64,000 bases of DNA from NCBI RefSeq assembly GCF_900142325.1, contig NZ_FRAM01000002.1, forward strand, positions 372,001-436,000, read 5' to 3'. The notes beneath the pieces are model-generated. The model saw only the letters and a program-made list of their open reading frames with translations. It had not been told where the DNA came from and made no database searches. Source of the DNA: Epilithonimonas mollis. Its GTDB lineage: Bacteria; Bacteroidota; Bacteroidia; Flavobacteriales; Weeksellaceae. The position numbers and the translations under genes are program-made. Numbering within the stretch: the stretch's first letter is position 1; the number at the start of each line of letters is the position of its first letter. Positions 1 to 8,857 of the stretch are shown piece after piece.

Positions 1-1
1 T

Positions 2-685
2 ATAGGTAAAACGAATTATATTTTGCAGAGGCCTGTTGGTAACATCTCGGATTATGGCCTGCCATTCTACGGCGGCGTCATGTACAGGATGAATTTTAAT
101 CCTTATCAGACGGTGAGGCTCAACCTGGGATATAATAATATACAGTTTGATGACAGGTATGCTAATGAGAATTACAGAAGGGTAAGGAAATTATGGGGAA
201 CGAACAACATTTTTTCAGCGGATTTACTTTTTGAATATAATTTTCTGCCTGTCAACGATGAGCAGAAAAGCATGATCAGTCCTTATATTTTTGCAGGAGT
301 GTCAGGATTGTATATGAATGGTGTGAAGCCTGAGCTCACGATCAATTCAGCTTCGGATATCAGTGTAAAATATAAATCGGATAAGATCTTTACAATGGGA
401 TTGCCTATAGGCGTTGGTCTTAAATATAAATTCAATTACAACTGGGCATTATCCGGTGAGTTTATGTTCCGTCCGACATTCTCGGATCAGGTAGATTACA
501 GCATGTTGAAGGAAGGAGACGTGTCTGTTGCGAAAAGTGCTCTGAACAAAGAACAGACAGCTCTTGTTGTACAAAGTTTTATAGATCAGAGAAATATTGG
601 GAATCTTAATTCAAAAGACTGGGTCAATTCTGCTTCGATTATTTTGTCTTATTCTTTCGGAAGACCACCGTGTTATTGCAAATAA
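2..685 (+). CDS. DUF6089-family outer-membrane beta-barrel protein, 3' part
   Basis: The reading frame is open to the left edge, so the start lies outside the window; 227 residues remain. The sequence alternates aromatic and polar residues as in a small outer-membrane beta barrel (for example GVGLKYKFNYNW and the ending ILSYSFGRPPCYCK). In Flavobacteriia a DUF6089 protein commonly stands directly before uppS and bamA, and that order is seen here. The stop overlaps the next start in TAATG, so the two genes are probably translationally coupled. The family name rests on position and barrel-like sequence; the exact function is unknown, probably in envelope assembly. Confidence 0.75.
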   Translation: MGKTNYILQRPVGNISDYGLPFYGGVMYRMNFNPYQTVRLNLGYNNIQFDDRYANENYRRVRKLWGTNNIFSADLLFEYNFLPVNDEQKSMISPYIFAGVSGLYMNGVKPELTINSASDISVKYKSDKIFTMGLPIGVGLKYKFNYNWALSGEFMFRPTFSDQVDYSMLKEGDVSVAKSALNKEQTALVVQSFIDQRNIGNLNSKDWVNSASIILSYSFGRPPCYCK

Positions 686-1434
686 TGATTATGCAGGATT
701 TAAAGAAGCTTATAAACAAGGACAAATTACCAAAACACGTTGCTGTCATCATGGATGGAAACGGAAGGTGGGCAAAATCCAGAGGAGAAGAAAGAACCTT
801 TGGACATAAAAACGCCATTACTGCTGTTCGGAATGTTATCAATGCCTGTAATGAGATCCATATTCCTTATCTTACACTTTACACTTTCTCTTCCGAAAAC
901 TGGAGCCGCCCGAAAGAAGAAGTAGATACTCTAATGAATCTGTTGTCAGAAACATTGCTGCTGGAAGCCGAAGAGATATTTTCAAAAGGACTCAGAATGC
1001 ATGTTGTGGGTGATATAACGCAGCTTCCGGAGCTGGTAAGAGACCAGTTGATGAATGTTATTGAATTAACAAAAAATAATAATAAAGGTAATCTGATCCT
1101 AGCACTCAATTATGGTTCGCAAAAAGAAATCCTAAAGGCCGTTAGAGAAATCAGCCAGGAAGTAAAGGAAGGGAGGCTGGATGTGGAAAATATAGACGAA
1201 TCAGTCTTTGAAGATCATCTTTACACAAAAAATTTCCCACAGGTTGACCTGATGATCAGAACCAGCGGAGAGGTAAGGATCAGCAATTTTCTGCTTTGGC
1301 AGATTGCTTATGCGGAACTTCAGTTTTTGGATGTCCTTTGGCCGGACTTTACCAAAGATACATTTTTCCAGTGTGTTATCGATTATCAGAATAAAGAGAG
1401 AAGGTACGGAATGACAAGCGAGCAGCTTTCATAA
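685..1434 (+). CDS. uppS: Isoprenyl transferase (undecaprenyl diphosphate synthase)
   Basis: A cis-prenyltransferase that condenses isopentenyl diphosphate onto farnesyl diphosphate to make the C55 lipid carrier for cell-wall and surface glycans. The family signature HVAVIMDGNGRWA is near residues 18-30, with the catalytic Asp at about 24; YTFSSENWSRP and RTSGEVRISNFLLWQ follow. The usual GHxxG motif reads GHKNA here. The ATG at 685 overlaps the previous stop; the ATG at 691 is an equally good alternative, and a GTG further upstream is less likely. The length of about 249 residues is normal. It lies in one operon with bamA and the Skp genes. Confidence 0.95.
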   Translation: MIMQDLKKLINKDKLPKHVAVIMDGNGRWAKSRGEERTFGHKNAITAVRNVINACNEIHIPYLTLYTFSSENWSRPKEEVDTLMNLLSETLLLEAEEIFSKGLRMHVVGDITQLPELVRDQLMNVIELTKNNNKGNLILALNYGSQKEILKAVREISQEVKEGRLDVENIDESVFEDHLYTKNFPQVDLMIRTSGEVRISNFLLWQIAYAELQFLDVLWPDFTKDTFFQCVIDYQNKERRYGMTSEQLS

Positions 1435-1465
1435 AAATATAGAAAAGAGAACAACTTCAATAAGA

Positions 1466-4000
1466 ATGAAATTAAGATTTATACCCATTATTTTGTTAAC
1501 AGCTTCCGTGTATTTTCAGGCGCAAGTTGTTCCACAGGGTAACAATGCAGATAACACAGAACTTTTAGGAAACCAAAATCAGGAGTATGTTCTGAAAGAT
1601 ATCGTTGTAGACGGTGTCAAAAGATATACGCCAGCTCAGATTTTGCGTTTTACAGGTCTTGTGAAGGGAGAGAAGTTAGAGATTCCCGGGCAAAGAGTGA
1701 GCAACGCTGTCAAAAAGCTCTGGGAAACACAGTCTTTTTCGAAAGTAGAAGTATATGTACAGGACATAGAAGGGCAAAATGTAGTCCTTCAGTTCCAGTT
1801 GCAGGACCTGAAAGAACTTGGTGAGATCAAGTTTACCGGAAAGGGCATCGGAAAATCGAAGAACGAAAAACTGATTAAGGATAATAATCTGAAACCGGGA
1901 ACCAAGATCAATAACAATTTGATTTCCAGCCTTCAGAATAAGATTCCTCAGGAATATATTGCAAAAGGTTTTGCAGATGCGAAGATCAATATACAGGAAA
2001 AAGCCAACGGAACGGATTCCAATCTGGTGGACTGGACTATCGAGGTATCCAAAGGAAAAAAAGTAAAAATCGATAAAATTACTTTTGCTGGGAATGAAAA
2101 TGTATCGAGCAGAAAGCTTAGAAAAAATGGTTTCAAGGAAACCAAACAAAAAAGGTTCATCAAAGGAATCTTCAAACCTTCAAAATTTGTTCAGGATAAA
2201 TATGATGAGGACAAAAGAAACCTGATCAGTTATTATAATTCTCTTGGATTCAGAGATGCGACAATTGTGTCTGACTCTGTTTTCAGAAATGAAAAAGGTT
2301 ATAATATCAACGTAAAGCTGAATGAAGGTAAAAAATATTACATCGGCGATATTAATTTCATTGGTAATACAACATTCTCATCGGAGTTTTTACAAAAAGT
2401 ATTAGGCTACAAAACGGGTGATATCTATGATGCTGTAGGATTCAACAAAAAAGTCGGAGAAGATGGCGGAAAAGAAGATGACTCCGATCTGAAGTCTATC
2501 TACATGAACAACGGATTCCTTTTCTCCAATGTAACTCCGATTGAAAAATCGATTAAAGGGGATTCCATCAACCTGGAGATCAGGATCAATGAAGGCGAAA
2601 AGGCAACCTGGAACCGTGTAACATGGTCGGGCAATACAACCACGCATGACCATGTGATTCTAAGGTCTTTAAGAACAAAACCGGGTAGTTTATTTGCAAA
2701 ATCCGATATCAAAAGAACTTATTTCGAACTGGCAGGGATGCAGTTTTTCGACCCACAGCAAATCGGGACTGATGTAAAACCAAATCCTCAGGATAATACT
2801 GTGAACATGCATTGGACACTGGTAGAGAAAGGGTCTTCTCAGGTACAGCTTCAGGCTGGTTATGGTGGCGGATCTTTCATCGGGACTCTGGGTCTTACAT
2901 TTAATAACTTTTCACTGAGAAATTTTTTTAAATTCAAAGATTTCAAGCCAGTTCCGCAGGGTGATGGGCAAACTTTATCACTTCAGGCGCAGGCAGGGCA
3001 ATATTTCACCAATTATGGAGTTTCATTTACAGAGCCATGGGTTTTTGGAACAAGACCAACCGCTTTGTCTGTTGGATTGAACTATTCCAGAGTGAATTAT
3101 TCGTATTCGACAGGAGATCAGACCATGAATATTTTCTCTGCGACAGCAGGTCTCAGCAGATTATTAAAGTGGCCGGATGATTACTTCTCGCTTTACACGG
3201 GAATCCAGTATCAGAGTTATAATTTCAGTAATTACCCATTTTATTTCGGAGATGCGTTGGAATATAACGGAAGCACAAAATCATTCAGTTTCAATATTGG
3301 ATTGAGCAGAAACTCCGCTGGTTTGGATCCTGTTTTCCCGACATACGGTTCTAATATAGAAGCATCACTGAAATTCACGCCGCCATATTCTTGGTTCAGC
3401 AACAAAGATTATTCAACAATGAATACGCTGGACAAGTACAAATGGATGGAGTTTTATAAAGTGAAATTGAAAGCAGATTTTTATAACGAAGTTATTGGGA
3501 AGCTGGTACTGAGAACAACCGGAGAAATGGGCTTTCTTAATGGATACAGCAAGGAATTGGGGCCACCGCCATTTGAAAGATATTATGTTGGAGGTGTAGG
3601 TTTGTTCAATGGAAGATTTGATGGTAGAGAATTGGTGCCGTTAAGAGGATATGAGAATGCATCTTCTACAGGATTCAGCTCATCTTCGCCTTATGACATT
3701 ACACCTTATGGAGGAGCAACGATCTATAACAGATTTGCTGCTGAATTAAGATACCCGATTTCCATGAATCAGACAGCGAAGATATTTGCACTGACATTTG
3801 TAGAAGCGGGTAATGCGTGGAACAGTTTCGGGACGTATAATCCGTTCAAACTTAAGAGAGCGGCAGGACTTGGTATCAGAGTATCTATGTCTGCCTTTGG
3901 GTTGATAGGATTTGACTTTGCTTATGGATTTGATAAAACATTAGGAAGCTCAGAACCATCAGGATGGCAACAGCATTTCTTGATGAATCAGCCATTATAA
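1466..4000 (+). CDS. bamA: Outer membrane protein assembly factor BamA
   Basis: The Omp85-family core of the machine that folds beta-barrel proteins into the outer membrane. An N-terminal signal peptide ends near ASVYFQAQ. About 400 residues of POTRA-type repeats follow (for example VDGVKRYTPAQILRFTGL and ITFAGNENVSSRKLRKNG), then a C-terminal 16-strand-type barrel. The conserved Omp85 RGF/RGY motif appears as PLRGYEN near residue 728. The protein ends HFLMNQPL, so its last residue is Leu rather than the usual aromatic of the beta-signal. It sits between uppS and two Skp-type chaperones, a gene order typical of Bacteroidota. At 844 residues it has the usual length for the group. Confidence 0.96.
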   Translation: MKLRFIPIILLTASVYFQAQVVPQGNNADNTELLGNQNQEYVLKDIVVDGVKRYTPAQILRFTGLVKGEKLEIPGQRVSNAVKKLWETQSFSKVEVYVQDIEGQNVVLQFQLQDLKELGEIKFTGKGIGKSKNEKLIKDNNLKPGTKINNNLISSLQNKIPQEYIAKGFADAKINIQEKANGTDSNLVDWTIEVSKGKKVKIDKITFAGNENVSSRKLRKNGFKETKQKRFIKGIFKPSKFVQDKYDEDKRNLISYYNSLGFRDATIVSDSVFRNEKGYNINVKLNEGKKYYIGDINFIGNTTFSSEFLQKVLGYKTGDIYDAVGFNKKVGEDGGKEDDSDLKSIYMNNGFLFSNVTPIEKSIKGDSINLEIRINEGEKATWNRVTWSGNTTTHDHVILRSLRTKPGSLFAKSDIKRTYFELAGMQFFDPQQIGTDVKPNPQDNTVNMHWTLVEKGSSQVQLQAGYGGGSFIGTLGLTFNNFSLRNFFKFKDFKPVPQGDGQTLSLQAQAGQYFTNYGVSFTEPWVFGTRPTALSVGLNYSRVNYSYSTGDQTMNIFSATAGLSRLLKWPDDYFSLYTGIQYQSYNFSNYPFYFGDALEYNGSTKSFSFNIGLSRNSAGLDPVFPTYGSNIEASLKFTPPYSWFSNKDYSTMNTLDKYKWMEFYKVKLKADFYNEVIGKLVLRTTGEMGFLNGYSKELGPPPFERYYVGGVGLFNGRFDGRELVPLRGYENASSTGFSSSSPYDITPYGGATIYNRFAAELRYPISMNQTAKIFALTFVEAGNAWNSFGTYNPFKLKRAAGLGIRVSMSAFGLIGFDFAYGFDKTLGSSEPSGWQQHFLMNQPL

Positions 4001-4021
4001 ATAAAATACTATTTTTATAGG

Positions 4022-4681
4022 ATGAAAAAATTAGCATTAATTGTAACAATTCTTTTTACCGCAACACATATCTGTGCACAGAAAATAGGTGTGGTAGATA
4101 CTAATTATGTGTTAAGCAAACTGCCACAGTACAAGGAAGCGGAAAACAGGCTGAACACGCAGATCTCACAATGGCAATCTGATCTGCAGACTCTGCAGGC
4201 TGAATATGAAAGAAAAAGAGAAGCTTTCGAGAATGAAAAGGTTCTTCTTGTGGGAGAGCAGCTGAAGCTGAGAGAAAAAGAAGTGACAGATATGGAAGCC
4301 AATATCCGCAATACAATTGGTGGAAGATTTGGGACAAATGGAGAGATTAATCAGCTTAGATCCAATCTTACCAAACCCTATCAGGATCAGATCTGGAATG
4401 CCATTAAAACGGTGTCGACAAAGAATAGCTTGGGCATAGTTCTTGATAAAAGCAACAACATAAGTGTAATTTTTCTGGATAAAAAGTATGATTATACTGA
4501 TGCGGTTCTCAATCTGCTGGTTAAGACTTTGCCAAAAGAAGAGGAATCTAAAAATAATAACACACGTCCAGGTGTTATCAATAAAGGAAAAAATAGTTCC
4601 TCTCCAAAATCAAAAATAAATAACATGCAGAAAAAATCTGCAGCTGCGGAGTCGGCAGCGGAACTTAAAATTAGTAATTAA
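4022..4681 (+). CDS. OmpH/Skp-family periplasmic chaperone, long form
   Basis: A signal peptide ending near HICA precedes KIGVVDTNYVLSKLPQYKEA, the typical N-terminus of Skp/OmpH proteins. Residues about 35-110 form a charged, Gln/Glu/Lys-rich coiled coil as in the Skp tentacles. The C-terminal 45 residues are a low-complexity Asn/Lys/Ser tail that the next paralogue lacks. Skp holds unfolded outer-membrane proteins in the periplasm and hands them to BamA, encoded 21 bases upstream. Two adjacent Skp copies are common in Flavobacteriia. The role of the tail is unknown. Confidence 0.88.
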   Translation: MKKLALIVTILFTATHICAQKIGVVDTNYVLSKLPQYKEAENRLNTQISQWQSDLQTLQAEYERKREAFENEKVLLVGEQLKLREKEVTDMEANIRNTIGGRFGTNGEINQLRSNLTKPYQDQIWNAIKTVSTKNSLGIVLDKSNNISVIFLDKKYDYTDAVLNLLVKTLPKEEESKNNNTRPGVINKGKNSSSPKSKINNMQKKSAAAESAAELKISN

Positions 4682-4704
4682 ATATATAAACATAACTTTT
4701 TAAA

Positions 4705-5205
4705 ATGAACAAATTAAATGTATTATTAGTAGCTGTTGTAATGGTTTTTGCTACAGGATTTGCAAATGCACAGAAAATCGCTTCTGTAGATATAAACTCA
4801 ATTTTCACTTCTATGCCAGAGATGAAAGCTTTGGATCAGCAATTACAGAATTTGCAGACAGCTAAGCAAGGTGAACTTGAAAAACAAGGAAAATCCCTTC
4901 AGGATCTGATGAAAAAATATCAGGATGAAGCGCCTAAACAAACCCAGGCTATCAACGAGCAAAGAAGTCAGGAAGTTCAGAAGCTACAGGATAACCTTCA
5001 GCAGATGTATTCTGCAGCACAGAAAGATATCGCTGACAAAAGAGATGCAGGTCTTGCTCCGATCGAGAAAAAGATCAACGATGCTATCTCTAAGGTTTCT
5101 AAAGCAGCAGGTTACGAATTCGTATTTGATGCTTCCAGCCCGGCTTTGGTTTATAAAGCAGGAACAGATGCTACGCCGGCAGTTAAGAAAGAATTAGGAT
5201 TATAA
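4705..5205 (+). CDS. OmpH/Skp-family periplasmic chaperone, short form
   Basis: A 166-residue protein with a signal peptide ending near FANA, then KIASVDINSIFTSMPEM, the same opening as the preceding paralogue. Residues about 45-120 are a heptad-rich coiled coil. The C-terminal part has the small beta domain seen in Skp (YEFVFDASSPALVYKAG). It is the last gene of the uppS-bamA-skp operon and is followed at once by a strong terminator hairpin. Expected role: periplasmic holdase for outer-membrane proteins. Confidence 0.9.
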   Translation: MNKLNVLLVAVVMVFATGFANAQKIASVDINSIFTSMPEMKALDQQLQNLQTAKQGELEKQGKSLQDLMKKYQDEAPKQTQAINEQRSQEVQKLQDNLQQMYSAAQKDIADKRDAGLAPIEKKINDAISKVSKAAGYEFVFDASSPALVYKAGTDATPAVKKELGL

Positions 5206-5226
5206 GAATACTCTTAATAAATCATA

Positions 5227-5253
5227 AAACCGCTCTTTTTCGGAGCGGTTTTT
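5227..5253 (+). terminator. Rho-independent terminator of the bamA operon
   Basis: A perfect 9-bp stem AAACCGCTC / GAGCGGTTT with a 7-base loop, continuing into a T run, 21 bases after the stop of the short Skp gene. Confidence 0.9.
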
Positions 5254-5254
5254 C

Positions 5255-5262
5255 TATTTTTG
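5255..5262 (+). promoter_or_regulatory. Bacteroidota -7 box (TATTTTTG) of the thioesterase gene
   Basis: TATTTTTG matches the Bacteroidota consensus TAnnTTTG and lies between the upstream terminator and an ATG only four bases further on. Transcription would start at or next to the start codon, predicting a leaderless or nearly leaderless mRNA. No convincing -33 element was seen. Confidence 0.55.
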
Positions 5263-5266
5263 CAGT

Positions 5267-5746
5267 ATGGAAAAAGAATTTTCATCAACCGTCAAGATCC
5301 GTTTCGCAGATTGTGACCCGATCGGGCATCTTAATAATGTAAAATATCTCGAGTATATGCTTAATGCAAGGGAAGATCATGTAGAGCAGAACTACGGATT
5401 TACGTACGAGCAATATACGAGGGAAACAGGATGTACATGGGTGACGGTTCAGAATGAAATAGCTTATCTGAAAGAAGTAAGATATAACTCTACTGTTGAG
5501 ATCACCAGTAAAACCGTTTTTGTTGATGATCTTACCGCTGTGGTAGAGTTGCTGATGAAAGATGAAAAAGGTGTTGTGCATGCAGTATTCTGGCTCACGG
5601 TTATTTATTTTAATATGAAAACCAGAAGAGCAGAGAAAATGCCGGAGCAGACTTTGCAAAAGTTTGCCCACTTTTTGGTAGAGATAGAACAAACAACCTT
5701 CAAAGAGAGAGTCGCTTTTTTCAGAGGTCAGAATAAAATTAAATAG
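5267..5746 (+). CDS. Acyl-CoA thioesterase, 4HBT hotdog family
   Basis: A single hotdog-fold domain of 159 residues. Its N-terminal motif RFADCDPIGHLNNVKYLEYM matches the 4-hydroxybenzoyl-CoA/YbgC-type signature DxDxxGHxNNxxY; Asp17 is the likely catalytic residue. Such enzymes hydrolyse acyl-CoA or acyl-ACP thioesters in the cytoplasm; the substrate cannot be read from sequence. It is transcribed from its own promoter after a terminator and is followed two bases later by the RmlD-like gene, so those two probably share a transcript. Confidence 0.85.
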   Translation: MEKEFSSTVKIRFADCDPIGHLNNVKYLEYMLNAREDHVEQNYGFTYEQYTRETGCTWVTVQNEIAYLKEVRYNSTVEITSKTVFVDDLTAVVELLMKDEKGVVHAVFWLTVIYFNMKTRRAEKMPEQTLQKFAHFLVEIEQTTFKERVAFFRGQNKIK

Positions 5747-5748
5747 TT

Positions 5749-6618
5749 ATGAAAAGAATTCTTGTAATAGGAGGAAACGGACAGCTGGGACACTGCCTGC
5801 AAAAATTAGCTCCGAAGTACCACGATCTTTATGATTTTAATTTCACAGGATCATCAGTATTGGACATTACGGACTATAAGCAAGTTGATCTTGTATTTGC
5901 TGAGTATCAGCCGGATTTTGTGATTAATGCTTCGGCATATACAGCAGTAGATCTTGCAGAGACTGAGGTTGAAAATGCTTTTGCCGTCAATGCAGAAGGC
6001 GTTGGGAATCTGGCAAGTGTCTGTAAAGATAATAATGCGATTCTGATCCACGTATCTACGGATTATGTGTTCGATGGTGAAACTAATCTGAACTATGCAG
6101 AAGACGATTTTACAAATCCAATAGGTGTTTATGGTACTTCAAAAAGAAAAGGCGAAGAACTGGCATTAGATAACAATCCGGAAACTGTGATTCTGAGAAC
6201 GTCATGGCTCTATTCTGAGTTCAATAAAAACTTCGTGAAAACTATGCTTCATTTATTTGAGGTAAAGGACCAGTTAGGGATTGTCGGAGATCAGTTTGGT
6301 CAGCCTACCAATGCAAATGATCTGGCAGAAGCGATTATGGACATCATTGATTCCGGAAAGAAAGTATTTGGGATCTATCATTTTTCCAATTATCCGGAAA
6401 CAACTTGGTTTGATTTTGCCAATAAAATAAAGGAATTTTCAGGTTCTGAAATCAAATTAAAATCAATTACAACGGAAGAATTCCCGACACCAGCAAAACG
6501 ACCGAAACGTAGCACGATGTCACTGGACAAAATAGAAAACGATTACAATATTGAACCGAAACATTGGGAAAAAAGTCTGAGAGACTGCATAGAAATTTTA
6601 AAATTAACGAATGCGTAA
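5749..6618 (+). CDS. rfbD: dTDP-4-dehydrorhamnose reductase (RmlD-like extended SDR)
   Basis: The last enzyme of dTDP-L-rhamnose synthesis, reducing dTDP-4-keto-L-rhamnose with NAD(P)H. The Rossmann motif GGNGQLG lies at residues 8-14. NASAYTAVDLAE, STDYVFDG and the catalytic YGTSKRKGE (YxxxK) follow, all typical of RmlD. The length of 289 residues is normal. The other rml genes are not in this window, so the gene stands apart from any sugar-nucleotide cluster. It overlaps the next gene by eight bases. Confidence 0.88.
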   Translation: MKRILVIGGNGQLGHCLQKLAPKYHDLYDFNFTGSSVLDITDYKQVDLVFAEYQPDFVINASAYTAVDLAETEVENAFAVNAEGVGNLASVCKDNNAILIHVSTDYVFDGETNLNYAEDDFTNPIGVYGTSKRKGEELALDNNPETVILRTSWLYSEFNKNFVKTMLHLFEVKDQLGIVGDQFGQPTNANDLAEAIMDIIDSGKKVFGIYHFSNYPETTWFDFANKIKEFSGSEIKLKSITTEEFPTPAKRPKRSTMSLDKIENDYNIEPKHWEKSLRDCIEILKLTNA

Positions 6619-7291
6619 ATTATTTTTTTTAATCACATTGTTGTGTTTTCAGCTTTTTTATCTTCAAAGTATTACGCTTAATAAAGTGGATAAAATAAAT
6701 GAAAACAAAGACAAGTTTTTTTATAATATCTCAGAAACTTCAAAATCTGAATTTTTAGGAGAAATCCTGGTCAATGGCTTTTCCAATGATGATGTAAAGA
6801 TGTTTGGCGAAATCTATAAAAAAGCAAAACAAGTCGGAGCGAATACATTCTCTCTGAAACCTATCGAAAATGTTGATGGAAGCTATCAGAATTTTGATCC
6901 AGGTTATTATATACTGAATCTTTATTACACCTCGGAAAATGATATTCCATCAGAAGAAAATGTGGCCTATCTGGTTTCGTCCTCGGATAAAAGCCAAAAA
7001 ATAGATATCAATAACAAGACGGTAGAACTGAAGCCCAGAAGTTTTCTGAAACTGAAACTGTCAGACAATGAAGTTATGACAGTCTCTACAAGAAAATTAT
7101 TGGGATCTGCGGTAAAATTGGCAGGGAAAGAAAATCAGCCGTCATTATACTTCTCTATGAGTAATTTCAGAATTCGAAGTAATGACAGTATCTACGGAGG
7201 GATCAATCTGAAATCGGGAGATATCACAGGCTTGGAAAAGTCGTTTGGTATGTTTTTGACTACTATTTATTCTGAACAGAAAAAGGATTAG
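6611..7291 (+). CDS. Hypothetical exported protein, 226 aa
   Basis: Not recognised. The N-terminus MRKLFFLITLLCFQLFYLQS is a hydrophobic signal sequence without a lipobox. The rest is soluble, with no Cys pairs or repeats; YYILNLYYTSEND and YFSMSNFRIRSN suggest beta strands. It overlaps the end of the rmlD-like gene by eight bases and is probably co-transcribed. A periplasmic or secreted location is inferred from the signal sequence only. Confidence 0.7.
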   Translation: MRKLFFLITLLCFQLFYLQSITLNKVDKINENKDKFFYNISETSKSEFLGEILVNGFSNDDVKMFGEIYKKAKQVGANTFSLKPIENVDGSYQNFDPGYYILNLYYTSENDIPSEENVAYLVSSSDKSQKIDINNKTVELKPRSFLKLKLSDNEVMTVSTRKLLGSAVKLAGKENQPSLYFSMSNFRIRSNDSIYGGINLKSGDITGLEKSFGMFLTTIYSEQKKD

Positions 7292-7449
7292 TGTTGATAA
7301 ATTATCAGATAGAACCTTTTCTATTCAGAATAAAAATAATTAACTTTATATAAAAGATTTAAGATCCGGCTAATTGTAATGGAATTTACAGACCTCACAC
7401 AGGATAATCCTTCTGAGCGGAGCTAAATCTCAAATCTAAATTACAAATA

Positions 7450-8820
7450 TTGGAAGAATTTTTTGAAAACGAACTTGCAAGGAAGTTCGAAGAAATGATA
7501 GAAAATAATGATGAACTTTACTTTGATACAGAAGAATATGTGGATATCATTATTTATTACCTAGAGTTGGGAGATTTCAGCTATGCAGAACTTGCTGTAA
7601 ATCATGCGCTCAAAATCCATCCTAATTCCTTGGAAATCAAAACAAAACAGTTGGAGGTTTTTCTGGAGTTGGAACGTTATACAAAAGCAAAAGATCTGAT
7701 TGATGAGCTGCACCAGTCTTCTCTTGAGGATACAGACTTTTTGGTTTGCTGTGCAAAATACTATTCAAATCTCGGAAATCCTAAAAAGTCAATAGAATAT
7801 TGTCAGAAAGCTCTGGAACTGGAAGAGGAAGAAAACTTCCTGCATAATTTTATCGCCGATGAATTTATTAATCTCGATGATCCTTTCAATGCGCTGAAAC
7901 ATTATAGTTCTGCTCTGGAACATGATCCTTATGATGAGTATTCGCTGGAAAACGTCATGTTGTGTTATAATAAGCTGAACCGTCCGCAGGAAGCTCTGGA
8001 TTTCCTTAATCAGTATCTGGACAGGTTTCCTTTTTCGGAAACAGCCTGGTATGAGTATGGGCAGTACTTTTTCAATAAGAAAAATTATGAAGAGGCCATC
8101 AGAGGTTTTGATTATCTCATAGCAATCAACTCAACAGCGGTTGGTGTTTATGCCTTCAAAGCTTCGTCTTATGAAGCCATGAACAAATGGGATGAAGCCA
8201 TTGAAGTTTATGAAGAGATGCTCGAGCTGGAGTATACAAAAGCATTCACTTTTTATAAGATAGGATTGTGTTATAAAGAAGCCGGAAAATTGGTTCAGGC
8301 TCTCACTTCGTTTCAGAAATCCTTGAGAGAAGATCCGCAATTTTATCTGGCAATGATGGAGCAATCTCATATCTATGAAGAAATGGGAAATCCAAAAGAA
8401 GCTCTTCATTTTGCTAAAGAAGCTGTAGGTCTGAATGAATCTAATCTGGAATATCAGAAAAGACTGGCTTTTCTGTACATCAGCTGTGGAGAATATGAGG
8501 AAAGCTTTGCCCCGCTTAAGAAGCTTATAGATATGGAACCCAGCAGATTCTATAACTGGTATGCCTTTTCAGAAATATTAATGCTGATAGGAGAATATGA
8601 AGAAGCGATCGAGGTACTGGAAAAAGCTTTAAAAGCCCATCCTCGTGCCGAATTATATTATCAGCTTAGTAACTGTTACTTTAATCTTCATAATGAGACA
8701 GAAGGCATAATACAGCTGGAAAAAGCTTTAAAACTTGATCCGTCTTTAAGTAAAGATATGCAGTTGAAATATCCTTATATCAAAGAACAGGTTAAAAGAA
8801 TCAAAACCAAAAAGAAATAA
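7450..8820 (+). CDS. Tetratricopeptide-repeat protein, TTG start
   Basis: A cytoplasmic protein of 456 residues built almost wholly of TPR units of about 34 residues, for example PKKSIEYCQKALELEEEENF and EAIEVLEKALKAHPRAELYY; roughly eleven units can be counted. No signal peptide or catalytic domain is visible, so a scaffold role is likely. The start is TTG: the frame is closed by TGA at 7414-7416 and has no ATG before MEEFFENELARKFEEM, which opens the conserved part. The C-terminus is basic (KRIKTKKK). A strong terminator follows. Confidence 0.88.
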   Translation: MEEFFENELARKFEEMIENNDELYFDTEEYVDIIIYYLELGDFSYAELAVNHALKIHPNSLEIKTKQLEVFLELERYTKAKDLIDELHQSSLEDTDFLVCCAKYYSNLGNPKKSIEYCQKALELEEEENFLHNFIADEFINLDDPFNALKHYSSALEHDPYDEYSLENVMLCYNKLNRPQEALDFLNQYLDRFPFSETAWYEYGQYFFNKKNYEEAIRGFDYLIAINSTAVGVYAFKASSYEAMNKWDEAIEVYEEMLELEYTKAFTFYKIGLCYKEAGKLVQALTSFQKSLREDPQFYLAMMEQSHIYEEMGNPKEALHFAKEAVGLNESNLEYQKRLAFLYISCGEYEESFAPLKKLIDMEPSRFYNWYAFSEILMLIGEYEEAIEVLEKALKAHPRAELYYQLSNCYFNLHNETEGIIQLEKALKLDPSLSKDMQLKYPYIKEQVKRIKTKKK

Positions 8821-8851
8821 AAAAAACGCTTCAATTTTTGAAGCGTTTTTT
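8821..8851. terminator. Bidirectional terminator between the TPR gene and ypfJ
   Basis: A 14-bp stem AAAAAACGCTTCAA paired with TTGAAGCGTTTTTT around a 3-base loop. The A and T tracts on both sides let it serve both convergent genes. Confidence 0.9.
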
Positions 8852-8857
8852 TTTTTA

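Noticed and set aside
7292-7449. Possible small gene between the hypothetical exported protein and the TPR gene
   Set aside because: An ATG at 7380 opens only a short frame and the TPR frame itself is closed by TGA at 7414; nothing protein-like was seen.
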